From DDH964 sp963806685 (GTDB lineage: Bacteria; Desulfobacterota; Desulfuromonadia; Desulfuromonadales; DDH964), in contig CAWDZB010000020.1 of the NCBI GenBank assembly GCA_963806685.1, positions 19,844-83,843 of the forward strand: DNA of 64,000 bases, in the 5' to 3' direction. Below, piece by piece: positions 27,035-34,575 of this stretch (position 1 is the first letter of the stretch; the number at the start of each line of letters is the position of its first letter). The position numbers were made by a program, and so were the translations under genes. A model generated the notes under the pieces. That model was not told the DNA's origin, made no database searches, and worked only from the letters and a program-made list of their open reading frames with translations.

Positions 27035-28318
27035 ATGCGAATGGGCACACGGTGTCGCGAGGTTATCCTGGCACTCATCTTGGTGCTGGGTGTTCTGCCT
27101 GCATCGTCCTTCGGTGCGCAACTTCACTTCAAATCGGACACGTACCTGAGGGCTTTTCAGCGGGACACCACAACCGAAAGCGATGCCACGGTCCTGCCCG
27201 GTTACGAGTACCTGCAGGTTGATGCCGGTGAACTGGAAGATTACGGGCTCTCGGTGCACTTTTATGGCTGGGGACGCGCCGACCTGGCCGACAGTAACTA
27301 TTTCGACGATTCTACTGACGGCAAGTTGCTCTACGGTTACCTGGAATATCGGCAGCCGGTCAACCGCTTCTCCGTCCGTCTCGGCAGACAGTACATCTTC
27401 GAGGGGGTGTCCAACGAAGCCGTCGATGGTCTGCGGGTGAGCAGCGATTTGGGCGACTACTTTTCCCTGTCGCTCTATGGCGGCCTGCCGGTGGCCCTCG
27501 ATGCGGAAAACGGGCGCAGCGGCGACAGCATCTACGGTGGGCGGCTGTCCCACCACTTCGGGACCAAATACGAGGTCGGTCTCTCCTACAAGGACATTGC
27601 CAACGACCATGACACCGCCGAGAAGATGGTCGGCGTCGACCTGTCGGCCTACCTTCCTGCCAACATGAGCTTCTACGGCTACTCCGCATACAACAACGAA
27701 ACCAACGGCTGGGCCGAGCATAATTACGAACTGCGCATTCCCATCGCCAGCGTGCAGCTCAAACCCTATTTCCAGCACTTCGCCTACAAGGACTTCTTCG
27801 GGACCGGCGCCAACGCGGTCGGTCCGTTCCGAAACCTGGCAAAAACCGACGAGGAATTGACCGCCTACGGCCTCGATGCCCTCTGGTCCGTCACTTCGGC
27901 CTGGACGGTGGGCGCCAAGGCCAAGTTTTTCGATTACGACCAGAAGGACAACGCCGCGACGGTCAGCGCCCAGCTCGCCTGGCACGGGGGAAAATCTCAG
28001 TACGGCGGCGAAATCGGTCGTACCGTTGCGGACAAGACCGCCGGCAATGATTACACCCTGGTGAGGCTGTTCGGCTACTGCGAGGCGATGGCTGGCAAGT
28101 TTCCGCTCGATTTCGTCAGCAGCGACGTGGTGCTGGCCTTTTACGACGAACCGATCTACGGCGAGGACAACTCGCTGTTCATCTCCCTCGGCACCGGCAA
28201 GCATCTTCTCAACGATGCCTTGGAGGTCAAGATTTCCGGCGACTACAGTCAGGACCCCTATTTCGACAACGACCTGAAGGGGATCCTGACCATTAGCTAC
28301 GTCTACGACCACAAATAA
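27035..28318 (+). CDS. Outer-membrane beta-barrel protein of a porin-cytochrome conduit
   Basis: The 427-aa protein has a signal peptide (VILALILVLGVLPASSFGA), then many alternating amphipathic strands with aromatic girdles (YEYLQVDAG, LSVHFYGWGRADLAD, LYGYLEYRQPV, SVRLGRQYIF) and a strand-like end ISYVYDHK. It contains no heme motif. Position and fold resemble the barrel proteins of Geobacter conduits (ExtB-like), which hold cytochromes inside a pore. The ATG at 27035 has AGGGGG 5 nt upstream. It is followed after 32 nt by a pentaheme lipoprotein, consistent with an operon. Confidence 0.82.
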   Translation: MRMGTRCREVILALILVLGVLPASSFGAQLHFKSDTYLRAFQRDTTTESDATVLPGYEYLQVDAGELEDYGLSVHFYGWGRADLADSNYFDDSTDGKLLYGYLEYRQPVNRFSVRLGRQYIFEGVSNEAVDGLRVSSDLGDYFSLSLYGGLPVALDAENGRSGDSIYGGRLSHHFGTKYEVGLSYKDIANDHDTAEKMVGVDLSAYLPANMSFYGYSAYNNETNGWAEHNYELRIPIASVQLKPYFQHFAYKDFFGTGANAVGPFRNLAKTDEELTAYGLDALWSVTSAWTVGAKAKFFDYDQKDNAATVSAQLAWHGGKSQYGGEIGRTVADKTAGNDYTLVRLFGYCEAMAGKFPLDFVSSDVVLAFYDEPIYGEDNSLFISLGTGKHLLNDALEVKISGDYSQDPYFDNDLKGILTISYVYDHK

Positions 28319-28350
28319 CCGGTTCCCGATACCGACAGGAGATAGAAACC

Positions 28351-28821
28351 ATGGCGAAAAAGCACGTTTTTACCATTCTGGTCCTGCTCGCCGCGCTGTT
28401 GCTGGTGGCGGCCTGTGCAGGCCTGAAAAGCGGCACCACCTTCCCGGCGAAGCACCCCAGCGCCGCCGACCTCGGCGAGGAGCCGAAAAACTGCATCGAG
28501 TGCCATGAAGGCGCGACCGAAATCCCCTTCCAGCGTTACGTGCATGACGCCGACTGGGGTCGGAATCACCGCATGGCCGCCTACCAGGGTGAGGCGATCT
28601 GCTCCATGTGCCACCAGACCAGTTTCTGCAATGATTGCCACGCGACCCAGGTAGAAATGAAACCCTCCGAAAAGAATGACACCGAAACCTACCGCAGCAT
28701 GCCGCACCGGGGCGACTATCTGAGTCGGCACCGCATCGATGGCCGCATTGATCCGACTTCGTGCATTCGCTGCCATGGCAACCCCAAGGCGTCGGAAACC
28801 TGCGTCCGTTGCCACGGCTAG
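28351..28821 (+). CDS. Pentaheme c-type cytochrome lipoprotein
   Basis: The 156-aa protein has a lipobox (LLLVAAC, Cys22) and five CxxCH heme sites: CIECH (48-52), CSMCH (84-88), CNDCH (93-97), CIRCH (138-142) and CVRCH (151-155). Additional His residues could be distal ligands. Short pentaheme lipoproteins next to a barrel occur in the extABCD conduit of Geobacter sulfurreducens, where ExtC has five hemes. Resemblance to ExtC rests on heme number, size and neighbourhood. It would sit on an outer-membrane leaflet and pass electrons through the barrel. Confidence 0.88.
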   Translation: MAKKHVFTILVLLAALLLVAACAGLKSGTTFPAKHPSAADLGEEPKNCIECHEGATEIPFQRYVHDADWGRNHRMAAYQGEAICSMCHQTSFCNDCHATQVEMKPSEKNDTETYRSMPHRGDYLSRHRIDGRIDPTSCIRCHGNPKASETCVRCHG

Positions 28822-28851
28822 AATTGAATGGAGTTTAAGGAGGAACGAACC

Positions 28852-29721
28852 ATGCGTAGAGCGGCAATAATCATATCCCTGGTCTTCCTGGCATCTTTGG
28901 CGGGCGGTTGTGCTTCCGACAACAACGAGGCACCTAACGACGACCAGCCCCATGTGCTGGGAACCCAATGGCAGCTTCCCACCGGCCATGCCGTGGCGGC
29001 GATTGAAAATTCGCCTCCCTGCTTCAGTTGCCACCAACTAACGGGAGGGCAGTCGGGAGCTCCCGACTGCAGCGGGTGTCATACGGCGGGGCAGCCCAAT
29101 TTCGTCCTCGGTACCTGCGACTCCTGCCATGCTACTCCCCCCGACGGTGACAGTCGCCCCAACCGGGCCGGGGCCCATGCCACTCACAACGCCTTGTCCC
29201 AGGTCACCGACGTTTGCGCCACCTGCCACGACGGCGCCGGGACCGGCACGGCGAAGCACTTCGATGCCTCCGCCCCGGCCGATGTAGCCCTTTTGGCCCC
29301 ATACAACGCGAAAACCGGAGCCGCGGCCTTTACTCCGGGTTCGGCCAATCCTGGCACCGGAACCTGCGGCAACGTCAGCTGTCACGGTGGCCAGCAAACC
29401 CCCGACTGGTTGACCGGCCAAATCAACCCTGACCAGGATTGCACCAGCTGCCATGAGCTGGGTACCGCCTTTCAGACGCCCCAGTACAACAGCCCCTACT
29501 CCGGGCAGCACAGTTTCCACCTTGCAGTATTCCCGGGCGGCTGCATCCTCTGCCACGACCCGGCCAAGTTGGAAAGCGACCATTTCATTGGCCTTGATAC
29601 CCCTGAGTTTGAGGGAGTCCCGGCGGCAACCCTCCGGGACGGTTTGAATTATGATTCCCAGGCCATGACCTGCACCAACAACGCTGGCGCTTGTCACCCG
29701 GGGGAGACGAGAAACTGGTAA
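28852..29721 (+). CDS. Multiheme c-type cytochrome lipoprotein with CX4CH motif
   Basis: The 289-aa protein has a lipobox (LASLAGGC, Cys20). Six CxxCH sites are visible: CFSCH, CSGCH, CDSCH, CATCH, CTSCH and CILCH. One CX4CH site (CGNVSCH) is of the Geobacter CxxxxCH family, and a terminal CTNNAGACH would be CX6CH. It therefore carries six to eight hemes. The chosen ATG follows AAGGAGG. It lies 30 nt after the pentaheme gene, so barrel, pentaheme and this protein form a three-gene unit. A surface-exposed terminal cytochrome is the likely role. Confidence 0.86.
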   Translation: MRRAAIIISLVFLASLAGGCASDNNEAPNDDQPHVLGTQWQLPTGHAVAAIENSPPCFSCHQLTGGQSGAPDCSGCHTAGQPNFVLGTCDSCHATPPDGDSRPNRAGAHATHNALSQVTDVCATCHDGAGTGTAKHFDASAPADVALLAPYNAKTGAAAFTPGSANPGTGTCGNVSCHGGQQTPDWLTGQINPDQDCTSCHELGTAFQTPQYNSPYSGQHSFHLAVFPGGCILCHDPAKLESDHFIGLDTPEFEGVPAATLRDGLNYDSQAMTCTNNAGACHPGETRNW

Positions 29722-30667
29722 ACGGATAGAAGGCATTCTCACCCCCCCCTGGTTTTCCATCGTTTGAAATACGGGCCATGGGCATCCGGATAGATAGATT
29801 TTTCCCCCTGTTCGGGGCCCATTTCATTTGGAAGACAACCGGGAGACGGGGAGCCAGGCACTGGTGGCGACAGGCTCGCCTTTGCATTCAGCCCATGGTC
29901 TTTTCGTTTATTACTCTGTGGTCGAGAAGTGGCAGTTAAGGATAAGGGACACTCGGGTTCCTCGCTGGGTGCATTGAAAGTGAGGCTTACATAATTCCTT
30001 TGCAACCCTTGTCAGTACCGAAGAAGAGCCAAAAAGGAGTTCTCCTTGGAAAAAATTTGCATCGACCCAGAGATCCTGCCTTCTCCAAGCTGAAAGCATT
30101 TCCCGGGGATGGCCTCTTCATTGATTTCGCCGACTTACTCCAAATCCCTCGGCTACGGCAAGACCATTTTCCCTTCCAGTTTTTCTGGGCCGAATGGGAA
30201 TTTCGATACCCGGTCGGCAATTGAAGTGCCTGGTGGTGTGATAAAAATCAAGTAATTCATGTGGTTGAAGCGATGATGGGCTTTTGGAAGACCCGGTCAG
30301 GAAACCCTAGGAAATTTTGGGGGGGTAGCCTTGACTTTCCTTTGTTTCATGCTTGAATGAGGTTTACGGTTTTTTAGCAATTTGTAATATTGGATCAATT
30401 TTAATTTTGAATGGTGGCACCCACCGTTGCGGTTTGTTCTTTCTGTTACTCACCTGACAAAAAGTGAATGATCTTGCTGCTACTCGTAGGCAGGCTGACG
30501 AATATTTTTGATGCGTCTAATTGAGCTTTCAGGGGGAAGCTGGTTCAACTCAAGGGGATGGAGGTAAGGAACGGCTGCGATTCTCCCTGATGGAAAGACG
30601 CTAGGTTTTATCACCCGGCAATGTATTGACAGGACGTTTTACTCACCACGTGAAAGGAGCAAGGAAG
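29722..30667. other. 946-nt non-coding, AT-richer spacer inside the electron-transfer island
   Basis: No frame here looks like a gene on either strand: the open frames are short, lack ribosome-binding sites and have atypical codon use. It contains CCAGGCACTGGTGG at 29854-29867 and AAGTGCCTGGTGG at 30224-30236, both related to the motif upstream of the barrel gene. It also has a self-complementary GGTGGCACCCACC at 30413-30425. It probably carries the promoter of the decaheme gene. Confidence 0.5.
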
Positions 30668-33136
30668 ATGAGAAGATTGAAGTGGTTGAAGGTGTTTTTG
30701 ATTGCGGGTTTTTTGGTTTTGCCCCTGGTTATGGCCGGGTGCTCGGGCGATGATGGTTCCAACGGTGCTAAGGGGTTGAGCGCCTACCAAATCGCTGTCA
30801 ACAATGGCTTTACCGGTACCGAGCAGGAATGGCTGGATTCCCTGAATCCCGACAGTGCGATCAACCAGGCGAACAATGTCCAACCCGAGTCCTGCTCAAC
30901 CTGCCATAACGGCACCGTTGCGCGCACCGGCACCAGTCACCAGGATCAGTATAAGGGCCTGTTCCAGCAGGGCGTCGTTCAGGTTACGAACATCGCTTAT
31001 TCCAATGACGGCACCAACGACACCGTCACCTTCAACATGACCAAGAACGGTCTCCCCTACGACTGTACCACTGCCGATGCGCTCAATATCGGCTTCAGCC
31101 AGTATGATGCGGCGACCCGGAGCTTCACCGCGCCCAGCGGCAGCAGGATCAATCTCAAGGGCACGGTCACCTCAACTCCCGCCACCGGCGCCTGCCAGAG
31201 CGTCAATCCCCAGACCTCCCTCGGCGACCTGAGCGCGACCAACGGCGTCATCGCTGTCTATGGCCGGGATTTGACTGAGCCGGTTGAATTCGAGGGTACC
31301 CACATTGCGCTCGCGAAGACTCCTTTTGCGGCCCTGCTGGTGGAGGGAACGGTTGACTACTCTTCCGACGCCAACGTCACCGGCTGCGAGAAGTGCCATC
31401 AGGTTCCCTATTTCAAGCATGGTTACATTATCGGCGATGTCGGGACTGGTACTGCCAATGCAGGCGTCCAGGATTTCTGGACCTGTAAGGTCTGCCACAT
31501 CGACAACGGCTCCGGCCACGATTGGACCTGGCAGATTGGGGTGGACAATCCCCAGCGTTGGGCTGAAATTTTTAATGGCACTGTACCGATAACTGCCGCC
31601 GAGCAGACCCAGTACGCCTACAATACTCGACTCATGAACGACGTGCACATGTCGCACGCCATGGAATTCCCCTATCCCATGTCCATGCGCAACTGCGCCA
31701 CCTGCCATGAAGGCAAGCTGACCCAGACCTTGTCCGATGCCAACTTCACCCCCGAGACCTGCAAGAGCTGCCACCCGATCACCGGCGGAACCGATACCGC
31801 CGATGCGAAAGGCAACTTTGCGGTGGACACCAGGGACATGGCCCTCAAAACCATCTGGGCAAACCTGGGCGTTTCCGCTTTCCATCTTGACGCCAGCGGC
31901 AACGTGGTCTCTGCCTGTAACGGCTGTCATTCGGCCGGTAACACGTTTGGGGCCAAGACCTTCAGCCAGATCCACACCGGCTACAATCCTCTGATCTACG
32001 ACGCCGCCGGTGACAAGTATGCCGACAACATCACTGTCGACAGCATCACGGCCGATTACACGGCCGCGGCCAACACCATCGACGTCGCCTTCACCGCCAG
32101 CGGCGCGGTCGGCGGACTGGATTCGGCGAACATCGTCCCCACCGTCCAGGTCGCCCTGTACGGTTACGACACCAAGGACTTCCTGACCAGCAACCATGAT
32201 CGGGATGCCGACGGGAACCGGCTTGGGGAATTCACCCTCGACGGCACCAGCACCAGCCCCTACTTCTCGAATGCCGTGATCGGCAGCGGGACTTGGTCGG
32301 TGACTTATACCCTGCCCGCCGACTGGGCCGCGCTGGTTGCCGACGGTACCGTCAAACGGGCGGAAATCGCCGTCCTTCCGGCCCTGAAAAACGCTGCCGG
32401 CGATACGGTCGGGCTCAATGCTCCCTCCGTGACTCTCGATCTGGGGACCAATACCCTCGAGTCCGACTACTTCCAGGGCAAAAATGCCCTCGTCAGCGTT
32501 TCGGGGGATACCGCAATCGATCCCAATTACGGGGGCACCAAGGGCTGCAACTCCTGCCACGATCAGCTGGCCACCACCTTCCACTCCGGCAACCGGGGCG
32601 GCAACATCGTGGTCTGCCGGATGTGCCACGTGACCAAGTCCGGTGGCTCGCACCTGGAAGGGCAGTCGCGGTCGATCGATTCCTATGTCCACGCGATCCA
32701 CACCTTCCAGGCCTTCGGCATCGACGGGATCGACTTCACCGACCCGGTGGAAAAGGCAAAATATGACGAGGAAACCGAGTTCCTCTTCCCGGATTTCGGC
32801 GTTGTAAACTGTGAAGCCTGCCACACTCAGACGAGAGACGTGGACGCTGGTGCCAGGGGTGCCTACGATGTTCCGGACCAGTCCAAGTCCCTGCCGGGCG
32901 TACTTTCGGCTACGGACGAAATCCCGGGCATTAACATCGGCGCCACCCCGTCGGTCGTCGTCGGTCCCGCGGAGCGGGCCTGCGGCGCCTGCCACAGAGG
33001 TGAAGCCATCAAGGAAAACGAGGCGAACGAGTATGCCTCGATCACCCGGCACATGGGAGACAACGGCTATCGGATCGAGAACACCGACAGCGTTCTCGAT
33101 ATCGTCATCGCCAAGATCATGGCCCTGTTCAATTAG
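30668..33136 (+). CDS. Decaheme OmcA/MtrC-family outer-surface lipoprotein
   Basis: The 822-aa protein has a lipobox (VLPLVMAGC, Cys25) and ten CxxCH sites in two clusters of five to six and four: CSTCH (76-80), CEKCH, CKVCH, CATCH, CKSCH, CNGCH, then after a beta-rich section CNSCH, CRMCH, CEACH and CGACH. Domains alternate split-barrel-like beta regions and heme clusters, as in MtrC/OmcA. A short SAYQIAVNNGFTGTEQEWL motif follows the lipid anchor. Such proteins are extracellular terminal reductases for metal oxides, flavins or electrodes. It is the last gene of the island and has its own upstream region. Confidence 0.9.
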   Translation: MRRLKWLKVFLIAGFLVLPLVMAGCSGDDGSNGAKGLSAYQIAVNNGFTGTEQEWLDSLNPDSAINQANNVQPESCSTCHNGTVARTGTSHQDQYKGLFQQGVVQVTNIAYSNDGTNDTVTFNMTKNGLPYDCTTADALNIGFSQYDAATRSFTAPSGSRINLKGTVTSTPATGACQSVNPQTSLGDLSATNGVIAVYGRDLTEPVEFEGTHIALAKTPFAALLVEGTVDYSSDANVTGCEKCHQVPYFKHGYIIGDVGTGTANAGVQDFWTCKVCHIDNGSGHDWTWQIGVDNPQRWAEIFNGTVPITAAEQTQYAYNTRLMNDVHMSHAMEFPYPMSMRNCATCHEGKLTQTLSDANFTPETCKSCHPITGGTDTADAKGNFAVDTRDMALKTIWANLGVSAFHLDASGNVVSACNGCHSAGNTFGAKTFSQIHTGYNPLIYDAAGDKYADNITVDSITADYTAAANTIDVAFTASGAVGGLDSANIVPTVQVALYGYDTKDFLTSNHDRDADGNRLGEFTLDGTSTSPYFSNAVIGSGTWSVTYTLPADWAALVADGTVKRAEIAVLPALKNAAGDTVGLNAPSVTLDLGTNTLESDYFQGKNALVSVSGDTAIDPNYGGTKGCNSCHDQLATTFHSGNRGGNIVVCRMCHVTKSGGSHLEGQSRSIDSYVHAIHTFQAFGIDGIDFTDPVEKAKYDEETEFLFPDFGVVNCEACHTQTRDVDAGARGAYDVPDQSKSLPGVLSATDEIPGINIGATPSVVVGPAERACGACHRGEAIKENEANEYASITRHMGDNGYRIENTDSVLDIVIAKIMALFN

Positions 33137-33147
33137 GGAATGCATGG

Positions 33148-33171
33148 GGAGGTGGGCTTCGGCCCACCTCC
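33148..33171 (+). terminator. Hairpin directly after the decaheme gene
   Basis: A 10-bp stem around GAGGTGGGC-TTCG-GCCCACCTC begins 12 nt after the stop codon. It lacks a T-tract and is probably the first half of a twin hairpin terminator. Confidence 0.55.
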
Positions 33172-33204
33172 ATCCCTGAAGTGTTCGAGTTATTATGAAC
33201 GATC

Positions 33205-33234
33205 AAAAAGGGTGGGCTTCGGCCCACCCTTTTT
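33205..33234 (+). terminator. Bidirectional rho-independent terminator
   Basis: A perfect 13-bp stem (AAAAAGGGTGGGC with complement) has a TTCG loop and five T on the 3' side; the arms carry A/T runs on both sides. It repeats the GGTGGGCTTCGGCCCACC core of the preceding hairpin. Confidence 0.85.
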
Positions 33235-33440
33235 GTGTGCGCGGTACGCGGTTGTGTATCTGCGGGTGCACCAAAAAAGTGAATGGGAGAATTCGCGGAG
33301 AAGCCGCCGGGACGTGCTACAAGTCTGGGAGGTTGATTTGCCTCCCGTAGTTTGTTGCCGATGCTTGACATGATCGCTGGTTTTCTATCTACTGACAGCG
33401 AAATTGGAAGGAGACATCAGCAACAGGGAGGGTCGAACGT

Positions 33441-34254
33441 ATGAACTACTATCGGCAGAATCGGCTTCATTGGCGGCGGCAACATGGCGGAGGCCCTCAT
33501 CAAGGGACTGGTCAAGGGGACCTTCCCGGCTGAGCAGATCGTCGTCTCCGAGCCGAGTGCCGAGCGCCGGCGCCTGCTCCAGGAGCGCTACGGTGTTTCT
33601 TTTGCCAACGACAACCGGGAGCTGGTGGGAGAGTGCCCGCTGCTGCTGCTGGCGATCAAGCCGCAGCTTCTCGCCGTGGTGGCCGACGATTTCCCTGCCG
33701 CCTTCAAGGGGGACCGGCTGCTGGTCTCGATTCTTGCCGGGGTGACCACAGCCACCCTGGAAGGATATTTCGACGGCAAGCCACGGGTGGTGCGGGCGAT
33801 GCCCAACACCCCGGCGCTGGTCGGCGAGGGGGCCACCGCCCTTTGCCCCGGGCGCTTCGCCAGCGCCGATGACCTGGTGGCAGCGCGGCATATCTTCGAG
33901 GCGGTAGGGTGCGTGGTGCAGGTGGGGGAAGGGCAGATGGATGCCGTCACCGGTCTTTCCGGTTCCGGGCCGGCCTACGTCTTCACGGTGATCGAGGCGC
34001 TGGCCGACGGCGGGGTGCGCGAGGGGCTGCCGCGGGATACCGCGCTGAACCTGGCGGTACAGACCGTACTCGGGGCCGCCAAGCTGGTCAGGGAGAGCGG
34101 CGAACATCCGGCCCTGCTGCGCGATAAGGTTTGTTCCCCGGGAGGGACAACGATCGCCGCGGTGCAGGCCCTGGAGGACCGGGGACTGCGCGGAGCACTG
34201 ATGGCGGCGGTGGCCGCCGCCAGCCGGCGCTCGCGGGAGCTCGGCGAAAAATAG
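33441..34254 (+). CDS. proC: Pyrroline-5-carboxylate reductase, with an apparent frameshift at the start
   Basis: The main frame encodes ProC, the NAD(P)H-dependent last step of proline synthesis. The Rossmann start GRIGFIGGGNMAEALIKGL, the RAMPNTPALVGEG block and the C-terminal GLSGSGPAYVF and SPGGTTIAAVQ motifs are intact. The only nearby ATG upstream of the nucleotide-binding loop (33441) is one base out of frame, and a TGA at 33442-33444 precedes the loop in frame. The first in-frame ATG, 33484, would delete the GxGxxG loop. A single extra base around 33446-33453 explains this; MNTIGRIGF would be the restored start. Confidence 0.82.
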
Positions 34255-34263
34255 AGAAGAATG

Positions 34264-34302
34264 AACAGCCGGGCCGGTCGCATGACCGGCCCGGCTGTTT
34301 TT
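34264..34302 (+). terminator. Strong terminator after proC
   Basis: A perfect 16-bp stem (AACAGCCGGGCCGGTC and complement) with a GCAT loop is followed by T residues, 9 nt after the proC stop. Confidence 0.9.
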
Positions 34303-34367
34303 AGAGTAGCTAACCCAACGGTTACCCCTGCCAAGTCAACTCCCTTTTCCCTGCCTTTGCTGATCCC

Positions 34368-34538
34368 TTACACCTTGTCTCCGGCGTCGCCTGACGCGGC
34401 GTTGATCGCTTCGAAAAGGGCAATCTGCTCCGCCATGCTCAGTTTCTTGCCGCAGCCTGTTTTCAGGCAGAGGCGGCAGCGATCGTCGCTGCACCATTGA
34501 CAATGCCGGCAGTCGGGGCAGGGGTGCTTCTTCTCCAT
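34368..34538 (-). CDS. Small cysteine-rich protein, 56 aa
   Basis: The ATG at 34538 follows AAGGAG with good spacing. The product reads MEKKHPCPDCRHCQWCSDD and then CRLCLKTGCGKKLSMAEQ, with seven cysteines in the first 30 residues arranged as CxxC/CxxC pairs, and ends with a short helix. It looks like a zinc- or Fe-S-binding mini-protein. I believe close relatives exist in Geobacter-type genomes without an assigned function. It follows the MATE-like gene on the same strand by 37 nt and may belong to that operon. Confidence 0.65.
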   Translation of the reverse strand: MEKKHPCPDCRHCQWCSDDRCRLCLKTGCGKKLSMAEQIALFEAINAASGDAGDKV

Positions 34539-34575
34539 AAAGGACTCCTTGCTGCCAGTCTACGCGGGCGGCTGG

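Noticed and set aside
30000..30224. 74-codon open frame in the island spacer
   Set aside because: There is no ribosome-binding site, the codon use is unlike neighbouring genes and no family is recognised.
30414..30430. Sigma54-like TGGCAC...TTGC upstream of the decaheme gene
   Set aside because: The GG to GC distance is 11 nt instead of 10, which sigma54 does not tolerate well. The same bases are part of the GGTGGCACCCACC hairpin.
33484..34254. proC starting at the in-frame ATG 33484
   Set aside because: This would remove the Rossmann GxGxxG loop, which is clearly encoded just upstream.
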